Made by a program: the position numbers and the translations under genes. This document shows, in pieces, positions 43,424 to 53,191 of a stretch of DNA of 64,000 nucleotides (the first letter of the stretch is position 1; each line of letters begins with the position of its first letter). This stretch comes from Bacteroidales bacterium (lineage in GTDB: Bacteria; Bacteroidota; Bacteroidia; Bacteroidales; UBA12077): NCBI GenBank assembly GCA_030637515.1, contig DAOWGM010000081.1, forward strand, positions 1 to 64,000, in the 5' to 3' direction. Below the pieces are notes generated by a model, which made no database searches, was not told the origin of the DNA, and saw only the letters and a program-made list of their open reading frames with translations.

Positions 43424-45013
43424 ATGAAAAAGACAGTAAAAATAAATATAAGCAGTGTTATTTTTCACTTAGATGAAGATGCGTATCAGATATTACAAAA
43501 CTATCTAACTGCTATTAATCAGCGATTTGCATCAACAGAAGAAGGGAAAGAAATTATTTCTGACATAGAACATCGAATTGCAGAAATTCTGCAAAGTAAA
43601 CTCTCAGATCAAAAACAAGTTATTACAAGCGAAGACGTTAATGAGGTTATCGAAATAATGGGTCGACCTGAGGATTTTGAAGGAGAAGAAGAGCCAAAAG
43701 ACACTCATTATCAGTATTATGATAAATCTTCTAAAAGATTATATCGTGATCCAGAAAATAGAATATTAGGTGGTGTTTGTTCAGGCATTGCTAATTACCT
43801 GAATATTGATCCCATAATTATACGTATTCTGTTTTTTGTGTTAATGTTTGCTTACGGAGTTATTGGTATAATATATATTGTTCTATGGGCATTACTTCCA
43901 GCCGCCAATACAACAGCTCAAAAATTGGATATGCGAGGAGAAAAATTAAATATCTCCGATATTGAAAAGAATGTGCGTAAAGAGTACGATACCGTAAAGG
44001 ACAACCTTAAGAATTTTAAGAATTCAAAGGATTACGAGCGTACTCAAGGATTTTTTGAAAATCTAACTTATGCAATCGGTGCTTTCTTTAGATTTATATT
44101 CAAATTTATTGGTGCTGTAATTGGTCTTGCTTTAATCGTTGCTGGAGTTGGTTTTCTAATTGGTTTAACTGGAACGTTAATCATTGGAGAACCATTTATG
44201 CCCTGGAATAATCTTATTATAGACGATCATGTAATATTTTCTGATATGTTACACTCGTTCGTAGATCCTAATACTATTTGGATAATAGCTATTTGCGCAA
44301 TCCTGGTTGTTTTTATTCCATTATTTGCAATAATATATGGCGGATTTAAACTATTATTCGGAATAAGACCTAACGATCGCCCTGTTGCCGGTATTGGTTT
44401 TGTTGCGTGGTTATTAAGTCTCATAGTATTAATTGTATTGGTCGGATCACAAGTTAGAGATTTCTCATATTCAGTTGATGATGATGAAAGACTTATTGTC
44501 GAGCAAAACGAAAGTAAAACTATATATTTAAAAGCTCGTGAAGACAGAGAAATATCGACTTCTAAGTTTTATTTTTTCGATGAAGAATTTCAAGTAATGT
44601 ACGACGAAGATGATGAAAAACATTTATATGCATTCCCTGAAATAGATATAATCCAAGGATATTCTGACCAGGTTGTTATTGAAATAGAAAAAGAAGGACG
44701 TGGTTCTGATCGTCGTGAGGCACTGGAAAATGCTGAAAATATTGAATATCGTGTAATGCAAAAAGACTCGGTAGTTTTATTCGATGCAGTATACTCTCTT
44801 TTTGATAAAAATAATTGGAGATTCCCTGAAGTAGATATCACAATAAAAGTTCCTGAAGGATATATTTTATATTTAGATGAAAGTATTGAAGAACAGCTGG
44901 ATTATATTCAAAAAGAAAAATATTATCGTCATGATGAAATGGTTGGAAAATATTGGATAATGACCGATGAAGGACTGGAAAAGTATTATAAGGTGACTTA
45001 TGATGATGAATAA
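43424..45013 (+). CDS. PspC domain protein (long form)
   Basis: A 529-residue membrane protein. The N-terminal ~165 residues repeat the layout of the short PspC protein upstream (VKINISSVIFHLDEDAYQILQNYLTAI, KRLYRDPENRILGGVCSGIANYLNIDPI). Two or three further membrane segments follow (about 215-330), and then a soluble beta-rich C-terminal part of ~170 residues, probably DUF-type and outside the membrane. Same direction as PadR, with 116 bases between them holding weak copies of the short repeat. A role in envelope stress is inferred from the family. Confidence 0.88.
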   Translation: MKKTVKINISSVIFHLDEDAYQILQNYLTAINQRFASTEEGKEIISDIEHRIAEILQSKLSDQKQVITSEDVNEVIEIMGRPEDFEGEEEPKDTHYQYYDKSSKRLYRDPENRILGGVCSGIANYLNIDPIIIRILFFVLMFAYGVIGIIYIVLWALLPAANTTAQKLDMRGEKLNISDIEKNVRKEYDTVKDNLKNFKNSKDYERTQGFFENLTYAIGAFFRFIFKFIGAVIGLALIVAGVGFLIGLTGTLIIGEPFMPWNNLIIDDHVIFSDMLHSFVDPNTIWIIAICAILVVFIPLFAIIYGGFKLLFGIRPNDRPVAGIGFVAWLLSLIVLIVLVGSQVRDFSYSVDDDERLIVEQNESKTIYLKAREDREISTSKFYFFDEEFQVMYDEDDEKHLYAFPEIDIIQGYSDQVVIEIEKEGRGSDRREALENAENIEYRVMQKDSVVLFDAVYSLFDKNNWRFPEVDITIKVPEGYILYLDESIEEQLDYIQKEKYYRHDEMVGKYWIMTDEGLEKYYKVTYDDE

Positions 45014-45112
45014 TTATTAACGAATTTTTGCGAGATTGGGTTATTAAAATAAGCTTTAGTAATCCAATCTTTATTTTATTAGGTCTTTTTTTTAAAAAAA
45101 CTTTCAAAAATA

Positions 45113-45142
45113 TTTGCAGACAACAATTTTTTTTTAAATTTG
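45113..45142 (+). promoter_or_regulatory. Bacteroidota-type promoter of tRNA-Gln
   Basis: TTTG (45113-45116), an 18-base spacer and TAAATTTG (45135-45142), 14 bases before the tRNA. Close to the full consensus. Confidence 0.78.
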
Positions 45143-45156
45143 CACACTCAATCAAT

Positions 45157-45229
45157 TGTCCGATGGTGTAATTGGCAACACATCTGATTTTGGTTCAGAA
45201 GAGTCCAGGTTCGAGCCCTGGTCGGACAA
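45157..45229 (+). tRNA. tRNA-Gln (TTG)
   Basis: A 73-base cloverleaf: acceptor TGTCCGA / TCGGACA, D arm GTGT...ACAC, anticodon stem TCTGA/TCAGA with loop TTTTGGT (anticodon TTG), T arm CCAGG TTCGAGC CCTGG, discriminator A. CCA is not encoded. Confidence 0.95.
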
Positions 45230-45230
45230 C

Positions 45231-45258
45231 AAAACCCAGCTTAATAGCTGGGTTTTTT
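45231..45258 (+). terminator. Intrinsic terminator of tRNA-Gln
   Basis: AAAACCCAGCT / AGCTGGGTTTT stem, loop TAAT, then T-run, two bases past the tRNA. Confidence 0.9.
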
Positions 45259-45312
45259 GTATTATACACTCAAATCATTAAATTCGTATTTTATTTCTAA
45301 AACACTTCAAAA

Positions 45313-46584
45313 ATGAATTTCAAAAAACTATATTATTTGTTGATACTACTTATCTCATACAGTTCTTTCAGCTATTCTCAAACGAGAAAAGAAATTTGGA
45401 CAAAAGATATTAATTATTTAAAAACAGAACTTCCGAGATTGCACAAAAATTTATTTTTTAAAACAGATCAAAAAGAATTTAACCAAAAAATCAATTCTAT
45501 AATACATGAAATTGATAATCTAAAAGACATTGAAATTTATATTGCTTTACAAGAAGTAATGGCTTTAATGGGAGATGATCATACATCAATTTATGACCCC
45601 AGGCTACCTGAATATGGAAAGTTCCCTATTTACTTAAACTATTTTGAAGATGGTATTTATATTTTAAACACGACTCCCGAATATCGTAACCTATTAATGT
45701 GTAAAGTAATAGCATTTAATAATCATCCAATAGAAGATGTAATTTCAACTGTTTTAAATATAAGTACGAAAACAAATGATGCAGTATCAAAAAATCATTT
45801 TCTTTCATACTTTTCGTATAAAGCTATACTTGAATACTATGGGATTGTAGATTCTGATTCAATGCAAATATCGTATATAAATAATAAGGAAGAAATCGAG
45901 AAACTTTATATTAAAAACATGATAAGTCCAAAAGATGAGAAAATTAATTGGATAGGCTTTGGAACCACTGAAAAAGCTCTTTGTGATAAAAATAAAAATA
46001 AATTGTTTTGGTATGATTATAATGAATCTACAAAGGTATTGTATGCACAATATAATAAGTGCTTGAGTAAGGAAGTTATGAAGCTTTACGGTAAGAAAAA
46101 ACAAGCAAAAAACTACCCTTCGTTTAAGAAATTTTCATCAGATATATTAGAAATTTTAGAATCAGAACAAGTTGAAAAATTTGTGTTTGATATGAGGTAT
46201 AATTCAGGAGGCAACTCTGATCAAGGTACAGAATTTGTAAAGAAACTTGCAAAAGTTGAATCAATCAATCAAAAAGGAAAATTATTTATTGTTGTTGGAA
46301 GCAAAACCTTTTCATCTGCAATATTAAATTCATTAGATTTTCAAAATTACACAGAAGCTATTTTTGTAGGAGAACCTACTGGTGGTCGACCTAATCATTA
46401 TGGTGAAGTAAGAAAATTTAGATTACCTAATCATGGCCTAAGAGTGTACTACTCTACCAAGCATTTTGCAAATGCTGATGAAGATACTGACTCATTTTAT
46501 CCGGATTATGTGATTCAAACCAAATTTAAAGAATACTATAGTGGAGTTGATCCTGTGTTTGAATGGATCCTGGAATTTAAATAA
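45313..46584 (+). CDS. Exported S41 family (tail-specific type) peptidase
   Basis: A 423-residue protein with a signal peptide ending near SYSQ. The N-terminal helical part (EIWTKDINYLKTELPRLHKNLFF) and MALMGDDHTSI are typical of S41 relatives in Bacteroidota. The protease core shows VFDMRYNSGGNS, then FIVVGSKTFSSAI, where the Ser after TF is the expected nucleophile, and FVGEPTGGRPN. No PDZ domain is apparent. It probably acts in the periplasm on unknown substrates. Confidence 0.82.
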   Translation: MNFKKLYYLLILLISYSSFSYSQTRKEIWTKDINYLKTELPRLHKNLFFKTDQKEFNQKINSIIHEIDNLKDIEIYIALQEVMALMGDDHTSIYDPRLPEYGKFPIYLNYFEDGIYILNTTPEYRNLLMCKVIAFNNHPIEDVISTVLNISTKTNDAVSKNHFLSYFSYKAILEYYGIVDSDSMQISYINNKEEIEKLYIKNMISPKDEKINWIGFGTTEKALCDKNKNKLFWYDYNESTKVLYAQYNKCLSKEVMKLYGKKKQAKNYPSFKKFSSDILEILESEQVEKFVFDMRYNSGGNSDQGTEFVKKLAKVESINQKGKLFIVVGSKTFSSAILNSLDFQNYTEAIFVGEPTGGRPNHYGEVRKFRLPNHGLRVYYSTKHFANADEDTDSFYPDYVIQTKFKEYYSGVDPVFEWILEFK

Positions 46585-46592
46585 ACCCAATA

Positions 46593-46633
46593 AAGAAGGG
46601 GCTGTTGAAATAATATTTGACTGCCCTTTTTAT
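46593..46633 (+). terminator. Weak terminator after the S41 peptidase
   Basis: AAGGGGCTG ... CTGCCCTTTTT: an imperfect stem with a bulged G and a long loop, ending in T-run. Confidence 0.4.
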
Positions 46634-46717
46634 TTATACTCCTGTACAGAATCAAATTTAAATATTCTATTCTCTAAAAAATAAATTAACTTTTTCAACA
46701 ACTCCTTTTACACTTTC

Positions 46718-48223
46718 CTATTTTTTTCTTTTCTTCTTTTTATAGCTCTTATCCATTCTTTTCGACCAGTAACAATTTCCTTTATTCATTGAATTATACG
46801 GATTACTCATTTTCATCTCTTCTTCTTTATTCTTAGGGCAACCTAACATCAAACCAAAACCAAATCTCAAATTCAAAGTTCTGGCATCCATAGGTTTTAT
46901 TATTCCTAAAAGATTATCGCTTACCATATGAAACTGTAATCCGCGACCATGCCATGCTAAAGCCAATCCCACATTTTTATATGTATTGTTCAGGTACGAC
47001 CAGCTAAGACTTCCTGAAAGCTTGTTCCAAAGAGTGGTATTAGCAGACAATGTAATTGAAGAATGCAATTTATTACGATAAATAACATTTCGATTTACAA
47101 CCCCAATTCCCAGTTTTGGCATATACTGATACATTCCTCCCAGATAGATCTGTGTTGGTAACCACGAGTAGTATTTGTCCTGTGTTACTGTTTGAGTATA
47201 ACTGTTAAATAACGAATCTCTAATATCTAAAACATAACCGGCATCATCAAAACCTGTTCCGAAACCTACGCCTGAATAATCGAACGAGCCTGTTAACTGA
47301 ACGTTATTTACATCTGTTTTCCATCGAATAAATCCTAAATCAAGTATACTTGCCGAAAATGTTATGTCTTCATTATATTTATGAATCCAACCCAAATCCA
47401 ACGCAAATCCTTTGTTTTTACCATTCATTAAAAAGCTAACATAATCGATATCGCCTGTTGTAATTCCTGTGATATTTCCATCAGCATTTTGATTTATGGT
47501 CATCGGAAAAGAAGAATTAATATTAATGTCACCATCAACTTCCAGATTAAAAGTATTAGGATCTGTATATAAACTCATTTCAGATTTTCCTGAATATATG
47601 TTTGCCTTACCAAATAAGAGTTTTGCTCGTACGCCAAAGATATTATATGCATCCCAAACTTTCGAAACACCCAAAGAATATTTACGATAATATACGGTGT
47701 TGGTTCGTAAATTATTAAACTCAACAGTATCTCCTAAAAACTGTGTATTGCCTTTCCACGCCAGATCAAGAATACTTCCGGGATACGTTAATCCAGAATT
47801 TATTTTTTCTGCTATATTAAAATTAATGTAATAATCGTCTCGGCGATAACCTATTGACAATAAATCAAGATGCAACTCTGTACTTATTAGATTTGTCTTT
47901 TTAATATTATTGTAAAAGCTTTCCATGTCCAGCGATGATGTTCCTCCGCTGGTTGACAATAATTCGTTATATGAAAAAGTTGAATTGCTATAATTTAGTT
48001 GCGTTGATGTAAGTACTGGAATACCAACAAACCATTTACATTTTATCTGTACCGCAGGATTTAACAAATTTGACTGAGGTACATCATGCATTAAATAAAA
48101 AGTATTGTTCTGCTGAGAATAACCGCTGTAAAAGCTTAGTAAAATAATTACTGCAATAAAAACAACAGATTCCCACCTTCGCGGGAATGACATTCTATTT
48201 GTTATTTTTAAAGCTCTTTTCAA
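46718..48223 (-). CDS. DUF5723 outer-membrane-type protein; N-terminal codons come from a repeat element
   Basis: A 501-residue exported protein. After the signal (VVFIAVIILLSFYSGYSQQ) comes the DUF5723 beginning (YLMHDVPQSNLLNPAVQIKCKWFVGIPVL) and a long series of amphipathic strands, as in an outer-membrane barrel, then a very basic C-terminus. Residues 11-19 (MSFPRRWES) are the translation of a short intergenic repeat (48168-48191), so the reading frame starts inside or just before an inserted element; Met11 at 48193 is an alternative start. It lies 13 bases after a lipoprotein gene and forms an operon with it. Confidence 0.82.
   Translation of the reverse strand: MKRALKITNRMSFPRRWESVVFIAVIILLSFYSGYSQQNNTFYLMHDVPQSNLLNPAVQIKCKWFVGIPVLTSTQLNYSNSTFSYNELLSTSGGTSSLDMESFYNNIKKTNLISTELHLDLLSIGYRRDDYYINFNIAEKINSGLTYPGSILDLAWKGNTQFLGDTVEFNNLRTNTVYYRKYSLGVSKVWDAYNIFGVRAKLLFGKANIYSGKSEMSLYTDPNTFNLEVDGDININSSFPMTINQNADGNITGITTGDIDYVSFLMNGKNKGFALDLGWIHKYNEDITFSASILDLGFIRWKTDVNNVQLTGSFDYSGVGFGTGFDDAGYVLDIRDSLFNSYTQTVTQDKYYSWLPTQIYLGGMYQYMPKLGIGVVNRNVIYRNKLHSSITLSANTTLWNKLSGSLSWSYLNNTYKNVGLALAWHGRGLQFHMVSDNLLGIIKPMDARTLNLRFGFGLMLGCPKNKEEEMKMSNPYNSMNKGNCYWSKRMDKSYKKKKRKK
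48168..48191. repeat. Short palindromic element (copy E) inside a coding start
   Basis: GATTCCCACC TTCG CGGGAATGAC: 24 bases with inverted arms, the same ends as the intergenic elements at 10951 and 25513. Here it lies within the first 20 codons of the DUF5723 gene. Confidence 0.75.
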
Positions 48224-48236
48224 TAATAATTAAATT

Positions 48237-48899
48237 TTACTGGTTATTTTGATTTGGAAACTCTTCAGAAATACTCATGCTCAGCTCAGCCTGGATGCCA
48301 AGCTGTATTCCAAGCGTGTAATTTGGATAAGAATCTATTAATGTTGTATCAAGTGATACATTACTAATTTCACCTTTTATTAAAATATTACGAATTGTAA
48401 TGAGCTCATCAATTTTATTCTGATCAAAAACAATATCCGTTTGATTATGAGTTGAATTTATCGTTTCTCCATTTCCGTTTACGGTTCCTGACTCCATTGT
48501 TAAAGGGGCAGATGAAAATAATGAATCAACAATATTATTACTAATATCAAGAAAATAAACTTGACCACCCGCGGGATTCGGAAAGCCGTTATACGTATTT
48601 AATCTGAACATAATGCTTACTATTTCTTCTGAAAAGTCGCTTAACTGACCCATATCAAATGGCATGGTATAACTTAACGGAATATCTATCTCTTCAGTCC
48701 AGTAAGGCAAACCTGAAACAGCGTTTATTAGTAACAATGCAGAATCAAATCCGCTGTTCTCATTCATTCCTAGTGAAGTATAACCAATGGCTATAGAAAA
48801 ATCCGGATTCCAGGTTGATTCTTCATCCGGTTCATCTTTAGTGCACGAGAATATTAAAATACTTAATAAGAAAAAAATTCCAGTTCGATAATACTTCAT
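48237..48899 (-). CDS. Lipoprotein of unknown function
   Basis: A 220-residue protein with a lipoprotein signal (MKYYRTGIFFLLSILIFSC, lipobox IFSC) and an acidic stretch right after the cysteine (TKDEPDEES), which in Bacteroidota often marks export to the surface. The rest is beta-rich with no recognised domain. It sits 13 bases upstream of the DUF5723 gene; the two are probably partners in the outer membrane. Confidence 0.8.
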   Translation of the reverse strand: MKYYRTGIFFLLSILIFSCTKDEPDEESTWNPDFSIAIGYTSLGMNENSGFDSALLLINAVSGLPYWTEEIDIPLSYTMPFDMGQLSDFSEEIVSIMFRLNTYNGFPNPAGGQVYFLDISNNIVDSLFSSAPLTMESGTVNGNGETINSTHNQTDIVFDQNKIDELITIRNILIKGEISNVSLDTTLIDSYPNYTLGIQLGIQAELSMSISEEFPNQNNQ

Positions 48900-49047
48900 T
48901 ACTAAAAATCTTTGTTCAAAAACGAAAATCCAAGATATGAAAAATTGTTTACACCAAACTGTTATAAAACGAAATTTATTAATCTCTGGTATATAAATTC
49001 CTTGTTGTGATTTAATTTAAAATATTAATCCTGAATGATTCTAATAC

Positions 49048-49086
49048 AAATATCCCCGGAACTACCTATAGTAACCGGGGATATTT
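49048..49086 (-). terminator. Terminator of the prolyl oligopeptidase gene
   Basis: AAATATCCCCGG / CCGGGGATATTT perfect 12-base stem with a 15-base loop, 18 bases past the stop codon. Confidence 0.8.
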
Positions 49087-49103
49087 TTTGATTTTGTTTT
49101 TTA

Positions 49104-51230
49104 TTAATAAATAGGCTTTATTCCCATATTATAAAATGCAAAAGAATATGCATCTGCCACTGCCTCAATCCACTGGTCAGTTGTTGTACCGCCGCCATGT
49201 CCACCATCAGTTTCAATACGTATTAGCATTGGATTATCTCCTACATTTTTAAGCTGTAGTTCAGCAGCAAATTTAAACGAATGTGCAGGAACTACTCTGT
49301 CGTCATGATCTCCAGTTGTGATCATTGTAGCAGGATAACTTACTCCTTCTTTAACATTATGAATTGGAGAATATCCTAAAAGATATTCAAACATTTCTTT
49401 TGAATCATTGGCTGTTCCATAATCTGATGCCCATCCTGCACCAGATGTAAATTTATGATATTTAAGCATGTCAAGTACTCCAACAGCAGGGAATGCAACT
49501 CTTGCTAAATCAGGTCTTTGTGTCATAACAGCACCAACTAATAATCCTCCGTTCGATCCACCCGCAATAGCTAAATAATCGCTTGATGTATAATTGTTTT
49601 CTATTAAATACTCTCCTGCAGCAATAAAGTCATCGAAAACATTTTGCTTTTGCATTTTAGTACCTGCCACATGCCATTCTTCACCATACTCTCCTCCACC
49701 ACGAATATTTGGCTGTGCGTAAATTCCTCCATTTTCTAACCACACTAATCTGCTTGAGCTAAAATACGGAGTCATACTTGCGCTAAACCCTCCATAACCA
49801 TAAAGGTAAGTTGGATTTTCTCCATTCATTTTTAATCCTTTTTTATAAACTATAAACATAGGAACTTTTGTACCATCTTTACTTTCATAAAAAACCTGTT
49901 CGGTTTCATAATCTGCAGGATTAAAATCAATTTCAGGCTTCCAGTATAATTTTGACTTACCAGATTCTATATCATATTCAAATATGGTTGATGGATATGT
50001 AAAAGAAGTAAAACGATAATACAAAGTTAATTCATCTTCCCTGCTACTAAAAGAACCTGAAGTACCTATAGAAGGCAGTTCAACTTCTCTTATTAATTTT
50101 CCGTTATAATCATATTGTAAAACTTTAGATTGTACATCAACCATATATTTAGCAAAAAGATTATTCCCTGCTATTGAAACACTTAAAACATCTTTTGTTT
50201 CAGGAATTACATCTTTCCAGTTCTCAATACCTGGATTTGAGAAATCGACCTCAACAAGTCTGAAATTCGGAGCTTCATGATTTGTATAAATTAATAATCT
50301 TGTTCCTTCATTATCAATTACATATTGATCGCTTTCAAAACCCTTAACTACAGGTGTTATTTTAGAATTAGGTTTTGATAAATCCTGTATATATAATTCA
50401 TTTCCAGTAGTACTAACAGCTGCAGTAATAATAAGATATTTTTCATCTTCTGTTAGTTCAGCGCCAATATATCTTCTCTTTTGCTTTTCTCCACCAAAAA
50501 TTAATTTGTCATCTGATTGTTTTGTTCCGAGTTTATGGTAAAATAATTTGTGCTGAGAAGTCATCCCTGACAATTCACTTCCTTCTTTTGGTTTATCATA
50601 ACTTGAATAATAAAATCCTTCGTTTCCTTTCCAGGCTACACCGCTGAATTTAACATCTACCAATGTATCCCCAATTAGTTCCATTGTACTAACATCTCTT
50701 ACTATAATTTTTCTCCAGTCAGATCCTCCTTGTGCTATTAGATAAGCTAAAAGGGAACCATCTTTTGTGAAGTTTGTTCCATTTAATGTAACAGTTCCAT
50801 CTTCAGAAAATGTATTAGGATCAAGGAAGACAGTTGCTGCAGTGTCTTCCAAGTTTTGTTTTTTATATAACACATATTGATTCTGCAGGCCATCATTTTT
50901 ATAGAAAAAATAATAATCACCATGTTTAACTGGTGCTGAAACTTTTTCATAATCGGCCAGTTCTTCTATACGATTTTTAATTTTTTCTTTAAATGGTATT
51001 TGATTTAAATATCCGAATGTAGCTTCATTTTGTTTTTTTACCCATTCTCCGGTTTCATCTGACAAATCATCCTCAAGCCATTGATATGGATCAGGAACCT
51101 GTTGATCAAAATATACATCAACACTATCAACTTTTTTTGTATCTGGATAATTAACAGATATCTGTTCTTGTTTTAGTTGATTACACGAAACCAATGCAAT
51201 CAATAATACTGGAAAGAATAATTTTCTCAT
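49104..51230 (-). CDS. Prolyl oligopeptidase (S9A), lipoprotein
   Basis: A 708-residue serine peptidase with a lipoprotein signal (MRKLFFPVLLIALVSC). N-terminal DPYQWLEDDLSDETGEWVKKQN is the S9A entry signature; a propeller domain fills about residues 80-420, and the alpha/beta-hydrolase domain carries Ser in AGGSNGGLL, Asp in TTGDHDDRVVP and His in DGGHGGG. It cleaves proline-containing oligopeptides, here likely in the periplasm, for peptide nutrition. Complete and family-length; a single gene. Confidence 0.93.
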   Translation of the reverse strand: MRKLFFPVLLIALVSCNQLKQEQISVNYPDTKKVDSVDVYFDQQVPDPYQWLEDDLSDETGEWVKKQNEATFGYLNQIPFKEKIKNRIEELADYEKVSAPVKHGDYYFFYKNDGLQNQYVLYKKQNLEDTAATVFLDPNTFSEDGTVTLNGTNFTKDGSLLAYLIAQGGSDWRKIIVRDVSTMELIGDTLVDVKFSGVAWKGNEGFYYSSYDKPKEGSELSGMTSQHKLFYHKLGTKQSDDKLIFGGEKQKRRYIGAELTEDEKYLIITAAVSTTGNELYIQDLSKPNSKITPVVKGFESDQYVIDNEGTRLLIYTNHEAPNFRLVEVDFSNPGIENWKDVIPETKDVLSVSIAGNNLFAKYMVDVQSKVLQYDYNGKLIREVELPSIGTSGSFSSREDELTLYYRFTSFTYPSTIFEYDIESGKSKLYWKPEIDFNPADYETEQVFYESKDGTKVPMFIVYKKGLKMNGENPTYLYGYGGFSASMTPYFSSSRLVWLENGGIYAQPNIRGGGEYGEEWHVAGTKMQKQNVFDDFIAAGEYLIENNYTSSDYLAIAGGSNGGLLVGAVMTQRPDLARVAFPAVGVLDMLKYHKFTSGAGWASDYGTANDSKEMFEYLLGYSPIHNVKEGVSYPATMITTGDHDDRVVPAHSFKFAAELQLKNVGDNPMLIRIETDGGHGGGTTTDQWIEAVADAYSFAFYNMGIKPIY

Positions 51231-51387
51231 GATTTTAATTTTTATAATTATATCCTATAAAGATAAGCCTTTTAGCATATTAATAAAATCTATGAGTAAA
51301 AATTAGGAACTACCCAACAGGGTTTTTAACAATCTCATTATCTTATATACAAAGATCATTATGTAAGATCTGTTTAATCCCAAAAAA

Positions 51388-52014
51388 ATGAAAAAGCATA
51401 TAACAACTATAAAACTTGGTGGATCAGAAGGCAATTGCTATCTGATTAAAACCTCGAATGGTTTTATACTTGTTGTTACGGGAGAGAAAAGTAAACACCG
51501 AAATCTGGAAGAAGAACTTGAAGAATTAGACATAAGTTTTAAAAATCTTAAGCTTATTATTTTTACACACTGCAATCTTTCTGTTTGCTATAAATATGCC
51601 AGTTTGTGCGAAAAATTTAATACAAAAACTGCCATACATGTAGTAAATAAATCAATCAATTTTGAGAACAAAACTTTATTTCAAAGAATAAAAGACTACT
51701 TCAGAAAAATAATTTTCAATCTTTCCAAAACAAATGAGTTTTCTCCTGACCTTATTATTGATGAAGGATACAACTTATCAGAATACGGATTAAATGCACG
51801 GGTAATTTATATGCCTGGATTTTCCGACAGTTCAGTCGGAATATTAACAGAAAACGGAGAGTTATTTTGCGATGATGTTTTTATTCATAACACGCCCCAA
51901 ATTACTGACGAAAAAGACAATCTGCGGATTGTAAAAACTCTGAAAAACCTATTTATTGACATTGTTTATCCCGGTCAGGGAGAACCTTTTCCCTTAAATT
52001 CATTAAAAATATAA
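51388..52014 (+). CDS. Metallo-beta-lactamase-fold protein lacking the metal motif
   Basis: A 208-residue protein with the MBL frame: LGGSEGNCYLIKTSNGFILVVTG at the N-terminus, FTHCNLSV where HxHxDH is expected, YMPGFSDSSVGIL where TPGHSPGS is expected, and LFCDDV. Only His61 and Asp162 of the usual ligands remain; Asn63, Ser65, Val66 and Phe145 replace the others, and the early TG lacks its Asp. It is thus unlikely to bind metals normally. A truncated copy of its last third lies at 57151. It may be a decaying gene or a structural relative. Confidence 0.75.
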   Translation: MKKHITTIKLGGSEGNCYLIKTSNGFILVVTGEKSKHRNLEEELEELDISFKNLKLIIFTHCNLSVCYKYASLCEKFNTKTAIHVVNKSINFENKTLFQRIKDYFRKIIFNLSKTNEFSPDLIIDEGYNLSEYGLNARVIYMPGFSDSSVGILTENGELFCDDVFIHNTPQITDEKDNLRIVKTLKNLFIDIVYPGQGEPFPLNSLKI

Positions 52015-52113
52015 TTTGCATTTTCACGAGTAAATTTCTTGAATTGAACAAAGCCTTTAATTTCGTTATTTCACACATCTTGCTTACGTTTATTAACCCT
52101 TTTTGAGAAGTAA

Positions 52114-52233
52114 ATTTAATTGCATTTATCATGCTTGGCAGAAAAACTCACTTTATGGCAAATTGCAGGTGGTATAATTGTAGTATTCGGCATTTACAAT
52201 GTTCATTTTGCTAAGCAAAAAAAGAAAATTTAA
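52114..52233 (+). pseudogene. 3' remnant of an EamA/DMT transporter gene
   Basis: Between a stop codon at 52111 and TAA at 52231, the frame reads LAEKLTLWQIAGGIIVVFG and then IYNVHFAKQKKKI, the C-terminal end of a drug/metabolite transporter (the usual 'lGE.lt..q..G..li..G.y' block). No start or upstream part is present. It adjoins the MBL-like gene. Confidence 0.65.
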
Positions 52234-52360
52234 TCTGATAACATTTATTATCGAAATTTCTGTGAAACATTCCACAATCCCGTTTATTTTATTAATTTCA
52301 CGGACCTTTTAAAACATACAATTAAGATATATAAATTAACTTCCTTTTTTAAAGAACGTT

Positions 52361-53191
52361 ATGATTGCTAATGAAAAATTTTGGGTGTTTTCCCCGCAAA
52401 CTCAAATATTAAAACCTTTTATCAAATATATGTTTTTTTTAAAGCATAAAAGTAATGAAACAATAAGCTACACCCTTCCCCCAACTACTTCTCCAATCGT
52501 TGGAATTTTTAACAGTGCTTATTTTGAAAACAAAAATACGTTATCTATAGAATCTTCAGGTGAAAGTTGTTCAACCAGTCGGATTATTTCTCCACGCGAT
52601 ATTTCTTCAACAGTTGAATTTAAAGGAGACATTGAGCAAATTGGGTTAGTTTTAACATCTTTTGGATTAAAAGCATTTTCATTTTTTGAAATGCCGATTT
52701 ATGAAATTAAAAATCAGGTATTAAATCCTCTGGAAATTTATGGTGAAGAGGTGAGCTTTCTTCTGGAAGAATTATATGAAACAACAGATATTTCAGAAAA
52801 ACGAAAAAAAATTGAAAAATATTTATGCAGTAAGATAATTAATTTAAACCTGGATAAAAGAATAATTTACGCAACAAAATATATTGGTGAAAACGTTTGC
52901 AACCCAGATCTTTCCTTGTTAACAAACAAATTAAATATATCGTCTAAAACTCTGAACAGACTTTTTAAAGAATATACCGGCATAACTCCGAAAAAATATA
53001 TTAAACTAACTCGTTTCAACAATACTATTTCAGCTTTAAAAAATTCAGATATTGAAAATTTTACAAAAGCTTCACTCCAATATGGTTATTTCGACCAATC
53101 GCATTTTATTAAGGATTGTAAAGAATTTTGCTGTGATACTCCGAAAAATGTTTTAAAAAACCTTATTCCTTTTTACGAAAGAATTCTCTGA
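52361..53191 (+). CDS. AraC family transcriptional regulator
   Basis: A 276-residue regulator. The N-terminal part (WVFSPQTQILKPFIKYMFFLKH) is the DUF6597-type sensor found in Bacteroidota, and the C-terminal ~95 residues hold the two helix-turn-helix units (LSLLTNKLNISSKTLNRLFKEYTGITPKKYIKLTRFN and LQYGYFDQSHFIKDCKEF). Regulated genes are not evident; it stands alone between the MBL-like gene debris and the large CARDB protein. Confidence 0.88.
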   Translation: MIANEKFWVFSPQTQILKPFIKYMFFLKHKSNETISYTLPPTTSPIVGIFNSAYFENKNTLSIESSGESCSTSRIISPRDISSTVEFKGDIEQIGLVLTSFGLKAFSFFEMPIYEIKNQVLNPLEIYGEEVSFLLEELYETTDISEKRKKIEKYLCSKIINLNLDKRIIYATKYIGENVCNPDLSLLTNKLNISSKTLNRLFKEYTGITPKKYIKLTRFNNTISALKNSDIENFTKASLQYGYFDQSHFIKDCKEFCCDTPKNVLKNLIPFYERIL

